Origin: Flavobacterium palustre
Lineage (GTDB): Bacteria; Bacteroidota; Bacteroidia; Flavobacteriales; Flavobacteriaceae
Assembly: GCF_014639535.1 (NCBI RefSeq)
Contig: NZ_BMGA01000010.1
Location: 53,652 to 117,651, forward strand
DNA: 64,000 bases
Direction: 5' to 3'
Part shown: one piece after another, positions 18,361 through 29,121 of the stretch
Numbering within the stretch: position 1 is the first letter of the stretch
Layout of the letters: every line of letters begins with the position of its first letter
Made by a program: the position numbers and the translations under genes
The notes under the pieces: model-generated
The model's input: only the letters and a program-made list of their open reading frames with translations
What the model was told of the DNA's origin: nothing
The model's database searches: none

Positions 18361-19056
18361 TTACAAATTGGTTTTAAAACTCCAAATCTGTCCGATAGTC
18401 TCACCTCCTTTATTGTCTTTTACAACAACTTTCCAATAGTAAGTTGTAGCGGGTAGTAAAGCACTTGTGTTTAGAGAAGTAGCCGTTATGTTGTTTCCAA
18501 CTTTAGTTGTTGGCGAATTCACAGTCCCTAAAAAAACATCATAAGTAAGGGCATCATTAGTATCAACATCAGATGCTGTCCAACTCAAAGCCGCTGTCGT
18601 ACCGCTAATGGTAGCATCGAATTCAGGCAAAACCAATTGTGGCATAAAAGGCAAATGATTAGTCACCGCTACAGCTTCAGTATAGAAGCTGTAGGTTGAT
18701 GAATAATTGCTTGAAGCATTGTTACTATCAGTTGCTTTTACCCTCCAATAGTAGGCAATTCCTTTACTTAAGCTTGCTGTTTGGATAGGTAGCGAACTTT
18801 CGTCCGTTTTTACAATTTGTGTAAATTGATTGTCGGTAGCTATTTGTAACTGATAAGTTATTGGGTCTTTTTGAGCATCTGTTGAAGCATTCCATTCCAA
18901 ACTAACCGTATTGTCAATACAAAGTTTGTTATTTATTGGAGCTACCAATGTGGGAACAGTTGGTGCTGTATTTTTAACTGTTTTTAAAGTATCATCACTT
19001 CCGCTACAAGAAAGCAACAAGAAACTTATAAAACCCGAGTATATATATTTTCTCAT
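18361..19056 (-). CDS. Two-FN3-domain surface lipoprotein
   Basis: The 231-aa protein has a lipoprotein signal ending at LLSCSG (Cys about 17). Two fibronectin type III repeats follow (about 33-128 and 132-231), each ending with a YYWRVKATD- or YYWKVVVKD-like strand. Its start lies 4 nt after the PL4 stop, so it is co-transcribed with the lyase. It is probably a surface glycan-binding or spacer protein, comparable in position to SGBPs, but no binding residue can be named. Confidence 0.72.
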   Translation of the reverse strand: MRKYIYSGFISFLLLSCSGSDDTLKTVKNTAPTVPTLVAPINNKLCIDNTVSLEWNASTDAQKDPITYQLQIATDNQFTQIVKTDESSLPIQTASLSKGIAYYWRVKATDSNNASSNYSSTYSFYTEAVAVTNHLPFMPQLVLPEFDATISGTTAALSWTASDVDTNDALTYDVFLGTVNSPTTKVGNNITATSLNTSALLPATTYYWKVVVKDNKGGETIGQIWSFKTNL

Positions 19057-19060
19057 GTTT

Positions 19061-22000
19061 TTAATATTTTATAATCTTTACGCTTACAGGCGTTTCTAAA
19101 TATACTTTTGCTAAATAGGCTCCTCTGGCTACTTTGTCTAAATTGAGTTGCACTTTCTGGTTGACAATAGTAAAATTGCCACTTGAAATTAATTGTCCTG
19201 CTACAGTATATAATTCAATGATTGCCTCTTTTTTAGTAGTTGGTACAGTAATTTCAACCCATCCATGAGTTGGATTTGGATAAACAGAAACATTTCCTCC
19301 CATACCTACAATGTTTTTTGCATAAATCCCTTCGCAGGCTTTGGCTGTTTTTACTTGCAATAAATCACCTTGTTTGACATCTACCGTAAATGAAGAAGCA
19401 GCTGTTTCGAATTGGGACACACCATTAACTAAAACTTCAAACGGTGCAGTTCCTTCGGTAATTTCTACAGCAACCTTATCAGAAGAAATAGTAGATTTTG
19501 CTGAAATAGTTCCTCCTTGAGCAATGACTGCTGTATAACATTGTTCAAAAGATTTGCCTGTAATAGTGATGCAAACTGAATACGTACCAGGTGTTAAATT
19601 TGAAACTGTAAGGCTGTTATTAACCAAAGGATAATTTGTACCATTTATTTTAGCTACGTAATTATAACTATTTAGTGCATTGATGATTATTTGTCCATTA
19701 TTTTTATTAGCACAAGTTTCTGATTTAGATTCAATCGTGAAATTATTGTTGGCTAAAGTAAACTGTGCAATTGCAATATTAACAGTGACTACATTACTAT
19801 TAGAAGTACCATCATTAGCTTTATAACTAAAACTGTCTGAGGTAGTATTAGAACCATTATGAACATAACTGAAAGTACCATTACTGTTTAAAGTTAAAGA
19901 ACCATTAGTTACATTAGATACAAGAATAGCAGTAAGTACATTGTTTTCGGCATCGGTATCATTAGCCAAAACAGATGTACCATTACCAACAAGAGCTGCA
20001 GCGGTTCCTCCATTAGCTACCGAGACAGCATCAGCCAAGGCTATTGGTGCGTCATTAACAGGAGTAACTGTAATACTTACTGTAACTACATTACTATTAG
20101 AACTACCATCATTAGCTTTGTAAGTAAAACTGTCTGAAGTGGTTTCTGAACCATTATGAATATAACTGAAAGTACCGTTGCTGTTTAAGGTCAAAATACC
20201 ATTAGTTACATTTGAAACAAGAGTAGCAGTAAGAGTATTGTTTTCGGCATCGCTATCATTAGCCAAAACAGTAGTACCATTTGCTGTCCCTCCTTCAGTC
20301 ACTGTAATTGCATCTGCTACGGCTACTGGCGTATCGTTAACTGGAGTAACAGCAATACTTACAGTAACAATGTTACTATCCAAAGTACCGTCATTGACTT
20401 TATAGCTAAAACTGTCTGTAGTAGTTTCTGAACCATTATGAACATAACTAAAAGTTCCGTTTCCGTTAAAGGTCAGAGTACCATTGGTTACATTCGACAC
20501 CAAAGTAGCGGTAAGTACATTGTTTTCTGCATCAGTATCGTTGGTAAGAACGCTTGTAGCTCCTCCAACTAAAGCACTTGAAGTGGCTCCCTCAGATAAA
20601 GAAATTTGATCTAAAACAGCTGTTGGTGCTGTGTTCATTGTAATAATTACCTGCTGTGTAGCTGTTTGAGAATTACCCGATTCATCGGTTACTGTCCAGA
20701 TAACTGCAGTTGTTCCTTGAGAAAATGAAGAAGGAGCGTCATTACTTACCGTTAAATTATTAGTAGCACTACAATTGTCATCAACTGTTGGTGTACCCAG
20801 CTGAACTCCGGTAACAGGATCACTATTAGTTGTGCTAATTTGTATATTTTGTGGTGCAATTATAGTCGGCTTTGTAGAATCTGAAATGATAATATCAAAA
20901 CTATGAATTGCATTCTCACAAGAATTAGTTGCTGTAATGGCTACCTGAGTTGTTCCTTTATTAAATTTACTACCAGAACCCGTCCCAGTTCCTGAGCCCG
21001 TTGTTGCTCCTGTAAAAATATAAGAATATGTTGGATTTTCAGAAGCTACTGCATTATAATTAACTACAGCATCACAGCTATTAGCAGCTGTAGTCCCGTT
21101 TGTGTTTGTTGGACTAGAAGTAAATGTTGGTTTCAAACAAACTGGTATATCAGCTTCAAGTCTTATATAATCATACATTACTTCTCCGCTAGTTGCACTA
21201 CCTGTAACTCTTAGGGTAAAAGTAATTTGGTTGGCACCAGCTTTAAGATAACTGGCAGGAAAAGTAAAACGAGTGTCCGCAAAAGCACCATGAATCCCTT
21301 TACGAATCATGGCATTGCTATTATTACTTGGTGCAAAACCAGTTGCAGGCACGGTTACATTTGTACCATTTACGGTAAGAATTAATGCCGAACTAAAATT
21401 GGCAGCCAAGGCTACATATACTGATGCACTAGATCCTGTAACTGGTGCACTATCTAAATTGAAATTAACATTCCATTTAGGCGATTCGCTATGAATAGTT
21501 TTATTATAAGGATGTACAAAGTTCCAGTCGGTGGCAATATTGCTTTGTCCAATGGTAAAGTTCACTCCATTTGGAAATTCATCCGGGTAATTCATAAAGA
21601 TTCCCCAACGTGCATCAGGATAGGTATTACTGGTCCACCAATCGTTACCATGTTTGAATTCCATGGCATTTCTATCAGATTTACCAATTTCCCAAACTGT
21701 TTTTGCTACTCGTGTAGGAGTCCAATTTACGTTCCCTAAAGCTGTTGTGCTACCAGCAGTTACAGTTGCATAATTAGACAACGAAAGCTGTCCATTGGCA
21801 CCAGGACCAAAAGCAAACAAACTGTAAGTACCCGGTAAAACATCTGGAATACTAAAGTTACCATTCGCATCGGTTTTTACCCAGAACTGATAATTTTTAC
21901 TCCAATCTTCAAAATCAGTTGAACTACTGCTTCCTGTAGGTGGAATTCCAAGTCCTACCCAGGTATCAGCAGCTGAAGCTGAAGCATTGCCTGAGTCATT

Positions 22001-24307
22001 TATCACTAACTTACCCGTTACTGTACCACGACCACTTTGTTTCACATAAGAAGGATTGTTGTGCCAGCTGTACGGCCATGCTGCCTGTTCGGTCTTGGCT
22101 TGTGTTTTAGCATTTTCCCATAAGGCTATTGGTGCATTAGCTGTACCAGCATCAACTTTGTTACAATAAATCAAGAATGGACCATAGTTTTTTTGCCATT
22201 CTTCACCAGCAGCAACGGAAGTTTCACTACCTTGTTCATAATGAGTTCCTCCAAGCATATTAAGTAAAACAGGATTAACATGTCCTGTAAGTTCACGCTT
22301 CATAGGTCCTCCTGGATAGTATTCTTTACTTGGTGCAGTAATCCACAAACCTACTTTATCGGTGGTACTACTCCACCCCCAGGTATCAATAGCTCCAAAA
22401 TCGGCACTATAATCATATTTACATTCGTATTTATCTTTGTAAATACCTGTAGTTAAGCGGGTAATTTCTGGTGGTGCACCTGTTACCGCCGCAGCATTTA
22501 AAAGATCAGAACTACTTGGCATCAATCGGTTTCTCAAAGCATCTACACTCAACCAATCTAACCTTGGATTTGGATAACTGGCCATTCGCCATTCACCTCC
22601 AGGGAGAGCGGGATAAGTTGCCGGATGTGAAAGTGTTGCAGCGGCATACAATCCGGAAACATTTCTTTGAAGCGAATAATAAATATCTACATCCATCGCA
22701 GCTGAATTAGCCGTACCGTCCCAGGTCATGTGCATTTTGATTTCAGCTGAATCAAAATTGTTGGCACTTGGATCTGTAATTAAGGAATAGGTACAACCGG
22801 ATGGATTTTGATAATTAGGCATGTTCCAACTCCAATAGATAGAGCCTCCACCATATCCCCCTTGAACCATTTCAAGTCCGTTGTAAATAAGACTCGTAAC
22901 CGTTCCGCTGGTTTTGCTGATAGTAACTTTCACAATTCCGTTGTCCATAACAACAGTACTAGTATTATCTATAACTTTAACATCAGTTGGATCACCCGGA
23001 TCAAAAAGACGAACTACAGGTGTAACTACGCCACTTCCATTTGTTTTGGCATAAACAATATATGGTTTAGAAGCATCACTTCCCAAAGCAATTGTAGCGT
23101 TTACAATTGATTTAGTTGCAGCTGTTGTAACATTTGGTCCTGCCGCATCAATACCAACTCCTGATTCCGAAGTTATTGGGTAATTTTGCACTTCAGTAAA
23201 AGTGGAAGTACCGCTTGCTTTTTTAAACACACGAACCGTAGCCGATGTTCCACTACCTATTAAGGCATCTTGGAATATAGTATATAAATTTCCTGCACTA
23301 TCATTAATCAGCATATTACGGTTTGCATCTCTTGTGCTGATGTCTCCCAGCCAAGTCCATGTTTTAGCAACTTTATCAGTAAGACGGATGGCTGTACCTT
23401 TTGCACTTGTTGTATTAAAATAAGTTACAACAGGGCTATTAGTATCATCTATCGCAATACTGGTGTGACGAACAGAAGTCGTTGCACCTGTTGTAGTAGT
23501 TCCTGGAGCAACTGGGCTAACTGGCGAAATATCTTCCCAAATGTTATTTGTTAAACGAAAAACTTTAATCGCACCCGTACCTGAATTCGATGCTGATTGT
23601 TGGATATAAACTGCATAAGGGATATTGTTGGAATCAAAAGCAATGCCGTTTCCAGCAGCAAAAGTATCGGCAGAAACAGCAGCTCCTCCAACTGTTTCCC
23701 ATGCTCCGTTGACAAAACGTTTTACATACGCATTACCTGAAGTGGTACCAACACGTTCTGAATACGCAATATAAGGCACATTATTATTGTCAAATGCTAA
23801 ATCACCTCTCGCATCAGACGCAGCAAATGTAGCTGTACCTGCCGCAGTTGAAACAAAGTCATTTCCTATACTTAATGGTACCCATGCCCCTGATACAAGT
23901 TTTTTAACAGCTAATTTATAACTGTTATTTCTGTCTATGTAAGTAACATAGAGGTCCCCTATTTTGTCTTTATATAGTCTAGGAAAACCTGTAAGAGCAG
24001 ATAAAGTTGTTCCCACTTGTTCCCATACACCAGTAGAAGGATTTTTCATTTTTACTTTACCCGGACCTGTAGCACCAGCACTATATGTGGCCTCAACATA
24101 GGCAACATAAGGTACGTTTCCTAACACAGCAATTGAGGTATAGCAAGAGTTTACCGAAGATATGTCGTTATCTTGGGCTATAACATTCCATTTCTGAGCA
24201 AAAGAAGTTTGTACAGTCAAAAAAGTAAGAACTGTAAAAGCAGTCATTCTGAAAGTCAACTTTCGAAAAAGAAACTGCACAAATTCAAAAAGTAGTTGTT
24301 TTTTCAT
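19061..24307 (-). CDS. PL4 rhamnogalacturonan lyase, multidomain, T9SS-secreted
   Basis: In this 1748-aa protein, after a signal peptide (about 1-37; a later ATG gives a shorter one) comes a propeller-like region (about 40-440). The PL4 catalytic domain spans about 445-780 (VMDNGIVKVTISK, GGGSIYWSW, GGEWRMASYP). The FN3-like domain II is about 790-880 (TDANGNFSIPDVLPG) and the CBM-like domain III about 890-1100. HYR-type repeats (about 1110-1290) and three cadherin-like repeats follow. The C-terminus (VYPNPTHGWVEI to KIIKY) is a type A T9SS sorting domain. It would cleave the RG-I backbone outside the cell by beta-elimination. Confidence 0.87.
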   Translation of the reverse strand: MKKQLLFEFVQFLFRKLTFRMTAFTVLTFLTVQTSFAQKWNVIAQDNDISSVNSCYTSIAVLGNVPYVAYVEATYSAGATGPGKVKMKNPSTGVWEQVGTTLSALTGFPRLYKDKIGDLYVTYIDRNNSYKLAVKKLVSGAWVPLSIGNDFVSTAAGTATFAASDARGDLAFDNNNVPYIAYSERVGTTSGNAYVKRFVNGAWETVGGAAVSADTFAAGNGIAFDSNNIPYAVYIQQSASNSGTGAIKVFRLTNNIWEDISPVSPVAPGTTTTGATTSVRHTSIAIDDTNSPVVTYFNTTSAKGTAIRLTDKVAKTWTWLGDISTRDANRNMLINDSAGNLYTIFQDALIGSGTSATVRVFKKASGTSTFTEVQNYPITSESGVGIDAAGPNVTTAATKSIVNATIALGSDASKPYIVYAKTNGSGVVTPVVRLFDPGDPTDVKVIDNTSTVVMDNGIVKVTISKTSGTVTSLIYNGLEMVQGGYGGGSIYWSWNMPNYQNPSGCTYSLITDPSANNFDSAEIKMHMTWDGTANSAAMDVDIYYSLQRNVSGLYAAATLSHPATYPALPGGEWRMASYPNPRLDWLSVDALRNRLMPSSSDLLNAAAVTGAPPEITRLTTGIYKDKYECKYDYSADFGAIDTWGWSSTTDKVGLWITAPSKEYYPGGPMKRELTGHVNPVLLNMLGGTHYEQGSETSVAAGEEWQKNYGPFLIYCNKVDAGTANAPIALWENAKTQAKTEQAAWPYSWHNNPSYVKQSGRGTVTGKLVINDSGNASASAADTWVGLGIPPTGSSSSTDFEDWSKNYQFWVKTDANGNFSIPDVLPGTYSLFAFGPGANGQLSLSNYATVTAGSTTALGNVNWTPTRVAKTVWEIGKSDRNAMEFKHGNDWWTSNTYPDARWGIFMNYPDEFPNGVNFTIGQSNIATDWNFVHPYNKTIHSESPKWNVNFNLDSAPVTGSSASVYVALAANFSSALILTVNGTNVTVPATGFAPSNNSNAMIRKGIHGAFADTRFTFPASYLKAGANQITFTLRVTGSATSGEVMYDYIRLEADIPVCLKPTFTSSPTNTNGTTAANSCDAVVNYNAVASENPTYSYIFTGATTGSGTGTGSGSKFNKGTTQVAITATNSCENAIHSFDIIISDSTKPTIIAPQNIQISTTNSDPVTGVQLGTPTVDDNCSATNNLTVSNDAPSSFSQGTTAVIWTVTDESGNSQTATQQVIITMNTAPTAVLDQISLSEGATSSALVGGATSVLTNDTDAENNVLTATLVSNVTNGTLTFNGNGTFSYVHNGSETTTDSFSYKVNDGTLDSNIVTVSIAVTPVNDTPVAVADAITVTEGGTANGTTVLANDSDAENNTLTATLVSNVTNGILTLNSNGTFSYIHNGSETTSDSFTYKANDGSSNSNVVTVSITVTPVNDAPIALADAVSVANGGTAAALVGNGTSVLANDTDAENNVLTAILVSNVTNGSLTLNSNGTFSYVHNGSNTTSDSFSYKANDGTSNSNVVTVNIAIAQFTLANNNFTIESKSETCANKNNGQIIINALNSYNYVAKINGTNYPLVNNSLTVSNLTPGTYSVCITITGKSFEQCYTAVIAQGGTISAKSTISSDKVAVEITEGTAPFEVLVNGVSQFETAASSFTVDVKQGDLLQVKTAKACEGIYAKNIVGMGGNVSVYPNPTHGWVEITVPTTKKEAIIELYTVAGQLISSGNFTIVNQKVQLNLDKVARGAYLAKVYLETPVSVKIIKY
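19745..20640 (-). repeat. Three tandem ~300-bp repeats encoding cadherin-like domains
   Basis: Three copies of about 100 codons each in the PL4 gene, sharing VLANDTDAENN, LVSNVTNG and FSYVHNGS. Similarity at DNA level is high enough to suggest recent duplication or gene conversion. Confidence 0.85.
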
Positions 24308-24504
24308 GTAATAATTGGTTGGTTAGTGGTTAAATAATAATTCCAAATTTTATTATTTTGATAGTGTCAAAAATTATAATGGTTAGTCATATTTTTAATT
24401 CTTATCATGGTTTTAAACAATTAGAAAGAACGTAATGGTAAAATAAATTGGATTTCAAAATAATTTAGACCAGAGAACAAATTTAAATTTGAAGACAGTA
24501 AAAA

Positions 24505-24543
24505 GACTATTCAAAACAAATCAAAACCATTCATTTTGAAGCA
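24505..24543 (-). promoter_or_regulatory. Candidate HTCS operator upstream of the PL4 operon
   Basis: Near-identical (37/39) to 18213-18251. It lies about 200 nt upstream of the PL4 start and just downstream of the HTCS terminator. The rest of 24308-24654 holds the promoter region and no gene. Confidence 0.65.
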
Positions 24544-24591
24544 CAAAGTCATATATCACAGCTATTTCCCAAACTTTTAATCAAAAAAAAA

Positions 24592-24620
24592 GTTGCTACC
24601 CGAATTTCTCGAATAGCAAC
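24592..24620 (-). terminator. Terminator of the HTCS gene
   Basis: GTTGCTA/TAGCAAC stem with an inner CGA/TCG pair, followed on the minus strand by nine T residues, 35 nt after the HTCS stop. Confidence 0.85.
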
Positions 24621-24654
24621 TTTTTTCATGTTGCAACAAACTATGTTGAATCTT

Positions 24655-27600
24655 TTATTTCTTAATTGACTCTAAATATTTGGATGGACTTACTCCAAAA
24701 TGGCGGGTGAAAGTTCTGGTAAAATTACTGGACATACTATAGCCAACCTTATAGGCTGTTTCTGAAATATTATATTCACCACTTAACAAATACTCCAATG
24801 CTTTGTTCATACGAATTGTTGTAACAAAATCCAACAATGATTGATTAGTAAGTGCTTTTATCTTGCGATAGAACTGCGAACGACTCATATTAAGTAGTTC
24901 GGAAAGTGTATTAATATTAAATTCTTCGTCTTCCAAATTCTCATGTATATGTTGGACTACTTTATTAAGAAAAGCTTCGTCGGTAACGTTTATTGCAATT
25001 TTCTTAATTTCGATAGCAGAACCTTTCGAAAATAGTTCACGTAAACGTTGACGTTGCTCAAGAAGATTTCTTATTTGAACCTTAAGAACATTGGAATTGA
25101 AAGGTTTAGTAACATAAGCATCGGCACCAGTTTCGTAGCCTTCTAATTTCGACTCGTCTGACTGGCGTGCAGTAAGTAAAATTACCGGAATATGACTGGT
25201 ACGTTCATCGGATTTCAATTTTCGACACAATTCTAATCCATTCATATCAGGCATCATCACATCACTTACCACAATATCCGGGATTGTCTCTATGGCTTGT
25301 AGTAAACCTTCCGAGCCATTGGTAGCTAAAATAATGCGATACTCGTTACTAAAGTTCAGGGCTATATAATTACGAATATCTGCATTATCATCGACAATTA
25401 AAAGTAATGGCAACTCATCAGAGGAATCCGTTGTTTGTACAGTATTGGCTAATAAACTTTCTTCTCCAATAATAAATTCTTGCTGAGAAAATTCCATTTT
25501 CGATTCTTCTTCTTCCTCTGAAATGGGAAGAAAAACCGAAAAAGTAGCACCTTGACCTAATTTACTTTCCAATACAATTTTCCCACCATGCAACTCTACC
25601 AATTCTTTAGTTAATGCTAATCCCACTCCGGAACCTTCTTGTTGTATATTCGAATTATCCGATTGATAAAAAATATCAAAAACTTTTTCCTGCTCTTCTT
25701 CTGATATCCCCTCCCCTGTATTGTGTACTTTTATCACAAGCATTCTATTTTCTTCATCTGGAACAGCAATATTTACAGAAACCTCACCTCCTTTAGGTGT
25801 AAATTTAAAAGCGTTGGATAACAAATTATTCAAGACCATATTCATTTTAGCAGCATCAAAATAGGTATTCAAATTGCTTACTGATGATTTTATTGAAAAA
25901 TGTATTCCCTTGTCTTTTGCTCTTGATTCGAATGCAGCTGCTGCCGTTTTTACAAAAACAACAATATCCGACTGCTGCTTGTTTAAGGTCAAATGTCCAG
26001 ATTCCAGTTTTCGAAAATCCAGTAATTGATTAATCAGTAAAAGTAACTGTTTAGCATTGCGGTACATCAAGCTATGATACTTGTTTACGGTTTCTTTATC
26101 CAGTTTTTCTGAAAGTATTTTTTCCAACGGATCAATAATCAGCGTAAGGGGCGTGCGGAATTCATGTGAAATCCCTGTGAAGAATTGAAGTTTAGATTGA
26201 TGAATTTCTTCATTTTTGCTGATTTCAATTCGAGACATAATATATTTATGAATAAACACAATAATAGTACCTCCGATAATGGTATATATTACAAGTGCCC
26301 ACCAGGAAAGCCACCATGGAGGGAGTATTTTTATTCTAAGAGAAGCCGGCGCATCACTCCAGATACCGTCACTATTGGATCCATAAACTTTGAATGTATA
26401 AGTTCCTGATGGAAGCTGTGAATAGGAAGCAGTTCGCATAGAAGCATCGGTAAAAGTCCATTCGTTATCTACACCTTCCAGTTTGTATTTGTATTTATTT
26501 CCTTCTGGGTTAGCATAATGTAAAGCAGCAAATTCTATACTGAATGTTTTATCCCACCATGTCAGTATAATTTCTTTAGTACAAAGAAGTGATTTTTCCA
26601 GTATAACTCGATCATTAACTTTTATTCCTGGCTGCACCACCTGATTCATCACATTTAACCGTGTGAAAACAACTTGGGGTTTGTATTTATTAATTTTTAT
26701 ATTTTCAGGAAAAAAAGAATTCAAACCATTTTGCCCACCAAAAAACATTTCACCTGATGTATTATCTCTAAAACAAGCATTTTGATTGAATTCATTACTT
26801 TGTAACCCATCGTTTACATTAAAGTTTTGGAGTTCAAATGTTTTGGTATTCATTCGGGTCAATCCTTTTTTATGACTTATCCAAATAGACTCTTTACCAT
26901 CAAATAAAAGTCCCATTATGATTTCATCTGGCAGACCGTCTTTAATAAAAAAATTCTTAACCGTATTATCTTTTGGATTTAAGCGACTTAAGCCTAGATT
27001 TGTTGCAATCCATATCATCCCAGCATTATCTTCAGCTAGTGAATACAGTCTGTTAGAAATAAGAGAATCGTCCTTTCCCTCGATATGTACATATCTAATT
27101 GATTTAAAACTACCTAATTTATCAGATCTTCGAATTAACTTCGTCAACCCCTTATCTTCCGTAGCAATCCAAAGATTTTTTTTACGATCTTCCATGATAA
27201 CTCGGATTTGTACACCTCCTGTAATCGATGGAGACAAATACACGAATTTATCATTTATCCTGTCGTATCTTGCTAATCCACTATAAGTACCAACCCAAAG
27301 CGTACCTTGACTGTCTTCCATGACCGAAAAAATAATCGGATTCGTGATACTTCCGGGTTTCTTTTTATCGGCTGCGTAATGTTTGAAAGTTTTGGTTCGA
27401 GGATCATATTTATCAAGACCTCCTTTAGTTCCTATCCAGACAAATCCGTACCTATCGCAATAAAGAGAGCGAACTCTTCTATTATCAATAAAATTTCTGT
27501 TATTAAAATAGGAGTATTTATTACCCTGAGGACTGGTTTCTATAATTGTTCCCCCCATTTCTTCTGTCCCTACCCAAAGTCTACCACTTTTATCTTTACA

Positions 27601-28314
27601 AATAGCTCTTACTTCATTACTAATTAGTCCTTTTCCCGGACTATCAGCATAATAATAATTAAAAGCTTTAATGTTTAGACTGGCATGATTTACCCCACCT
27701 CTTCGGGTACCTATCCACAAATTTTCAAAATTATCTATATAAGTGGTATAAATTGATGCGTCGTTAATTGAAAATGGATCATTATAATTTACTTTATAAG
27801 ACTTTTCTTTTCCGGTAATTTTATTTAATTGCAGTAAACCAGATTCACTAGAAGTAAATTTATATTTATCGTTTTCCGCTACTTTAGGTTGAGCAATACG
27901 TTTTAGAATGTAAGGCGCTACATTTTTGGTAGGAAAGCGTTTAAAATTCTCATACTCGTAACTGTATTTATATAAATAATCTGGTTCTCCTGTTTTTATC
28001 CAGATGTTTTGTAATGAATCGTTAACTATAGCTTCTATCATATTATCTCCAAAAGCAGTAGAATCGTTATCATTCGCTCTAAAAACTTTAAATGAATATC
28101 CGTCGTATCGGCATGCACCACACCATGTTCCAAACCACATAAAACCATACTTATCTCTAGCTATAGTATGTATTGAGTTTTGAGGTAATCCATCATTTAC
28201 TGTTAGATGATTAAATTTTAAAATATTAACCTGAGCTTCCAGTTGAAATACCGAAACTTGAAGTAATAAAAGGAATGCTGTTATAGTTTTGATTTTTTTA
28301 TTTAAGATAGGCAT
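24655..28314 (-). CDS. Hybrid two-component system regulator (pectin/RG-I locus)
   Basis: The 1219-aa protein has a signal peptide (about 1-27). The periplasmic sensor has two-component propeller repeats (blades such as FMWFGTWCG, LWVGTYSGLARYD) and a Y_Y_Y domain. One membrane span lies at about 660-685. Then come HisKA with His about 717 (ISHEFRTP), the ATPase domain (GSGVGLALTKEL), a receiver with Asp about 1019 (SDVMMPDMNG; KPF lysine motif) and an AraC-type HTH. It probably senses an oligosaccharide from the same locus and activates the minus-strand operons; the duplicated operator supports this. Confidence 0.93.
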   Translation of the reverse strand: MPILNKKIKTITAFLLLLQVSVFQLEAQVNILKFNHLTVNDGLPQNSIHTIARDKYGFMWFGTWCGACRYDGYSFKVFRANDNDSTAFGDNMIEAIVNDSLQNIWIKTGEPDYLYKYSYEYENFKRFPTKNVAPYILKRIAQPKVAENDKYKFTSSESGLLQLNKITGKEKSYKVNYNDPFSINDASIYTTYIDNFENLWIGTRRGGVNHASLNIKAFNYYYADSPGKGLISNEVRAICKDKSGRLWVGTEEMGGTIIETSPQGNKYSYFNNRNFIDNRRVRSLYCDRYGFVWIGTKGGLDKYDPRTKTFKHYAADKKKPGSITNPIIFSVMEDSQGTLWVGTYSGLARYDRINDKFVYLSPSITGGVQIRVIMEDRKKNLWIATEDKGLTKLIRRSDKLGSFKSIRYVHIEGKDDSLISNRLYSLAEDNAGMIWIATNLGLSRLNPKDNTVKNFFIKDGLPDEIIMGLLFDGKESIWISHKKGLTRMNTKTFELQNFNVNDGLQSNEFNQNACFRDNTSGEMFFGGQNGLNSFFPENIKINKYKPQVVFTRLNVMNQVVQPGIKVNDRVILEKSLLCTKEIILTWWDKTFSIEFAALHYANPEGNKYKYKLEGVDNEWTFTDASMRTASYSQLPSGTYTFKVYGSNSDGIWSDAPASLRIKILPPWWLSWWALVIYTIIGGTIIVFIHKYIMSRIEISKNEEIHQSKLQFFTGISHEFRTPLTLIIDPLEKILSEKLDKETVNKYHSLMYRNAKQLLLLINQLLDFRKLESGHLTLNKQQSDIVVFVKTAAAAFESRAKDKGIHFSIKSSVSNLNTYFDAAKMNMVLNNLLSNAFKFTPKGGEVSVNIAVPDEENRMLVIKVHNTGEGISEEEQEKVFDIFYQSDNSNIQQEGSGVGLALTKELVELHGGKIVLESKLGQGATFSVFLPISEEEEESKMEFSQQEFIIGEESLLANTVQTTDSSDELPLLLIVDDNADIRNYIALNFSNEYRIILATNGSEGLLQAIETIPDIVVSDVMMPDMNGLELCRKLKSDERTSHIPVILLTARQSDESKLEGYETGADAYVTKPFNSNVLKVQIRNLLEQRQRLRELFSKGSAIEIKKIAINVTDEAFLNKVVQHIHENLEDEEFNINTLSELLNMSRSQFYRKIKALTNQSLLDFVTTIRMNKALEYLLSGEYNISETAYKVGYSMSSNFTRTFTRHFGVSPSKYLESIKK

Positions 28315-28595
28315 TGGTTAGATGTTAATTCTTAATTCGATGGTTGGTAAATGCTAACACACAACAATATAATTGTATGAACAATAACAATTAATAAATT
28401 ATCAATTTTTTATTATTGCAAACAAAGATACTAAACAAGGTTTAAAATTTTATTTTAAAAATTTGTCCGCTCTCTTTTAGTTTTTACTTAAAAAATGCTC
28501 CCTTACCATATTCATAATTCAATAAATATATCAATTCAAAATCACGGGCAATCAAGCGGTCTCTCTCCGGTCGTTCGCTTTGTTCCGTTCGGCTG

Positions 28596-28623
28596 TTCCA
28601 GTCGGTCGTACCTCCCTCCGTTC
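28596..28623. repeat. 28-bp direct repeat, copy A
   Basis: Identical to 29289-29316. It contains CAGTCGGTCGTACCTCC. Confidence 0.9.
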
Positions 28624-29121
28624 CACAGTACGGTCGTCAGCAACCATAAAGGCAGCTTGAAAATAAGCCGCCTTTATTTTTGCTTCCTCCCCCTCATCTT
28701 CACACGCTCTCTCCCTGCGTTCGTCGGGGCTACTGCAGCCACAATACAGCCTCATTTCGTTTCGCTTCCCTTGTCTGCGCAAGAAATATCTTTTCCATTT
28801 GAACTTCATTTTCATTAGTGCATAAAACCCGTCACCCTGAGCGCAGCCGAAGGATGCTCCACTACATTCCGGCAGTATTTGTGTCTGCCGCCCCTTGTTA
28901 ATTGGGCGGTTGCTCTTTCGCCCAGCCATCGGGCTTGGCTCCGTTCGGTAAAAACCTCACTTTGCCCTAAATCAAGGTAACCGCCAAAAGGCGGTGTGCT
29001 TATTGTTAGCCCGCCGTTACACGCTGCTATCCCTACATTCCACTCCACTATCGTTACGTTTCATTCCCGGTCTAGCGTGGCTGCTCGATTGCCGCAACAC
29101 CGCCACGGCGCTCCTCGTCCG

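Noticed and set aside
28552-28929. 125-codon minus-strand frame in the GC-rich block
   Set aside because: Low-complexity, Arg/Glu-rich translation that includes the 28-bp repeat; other frames across the block are equally open.
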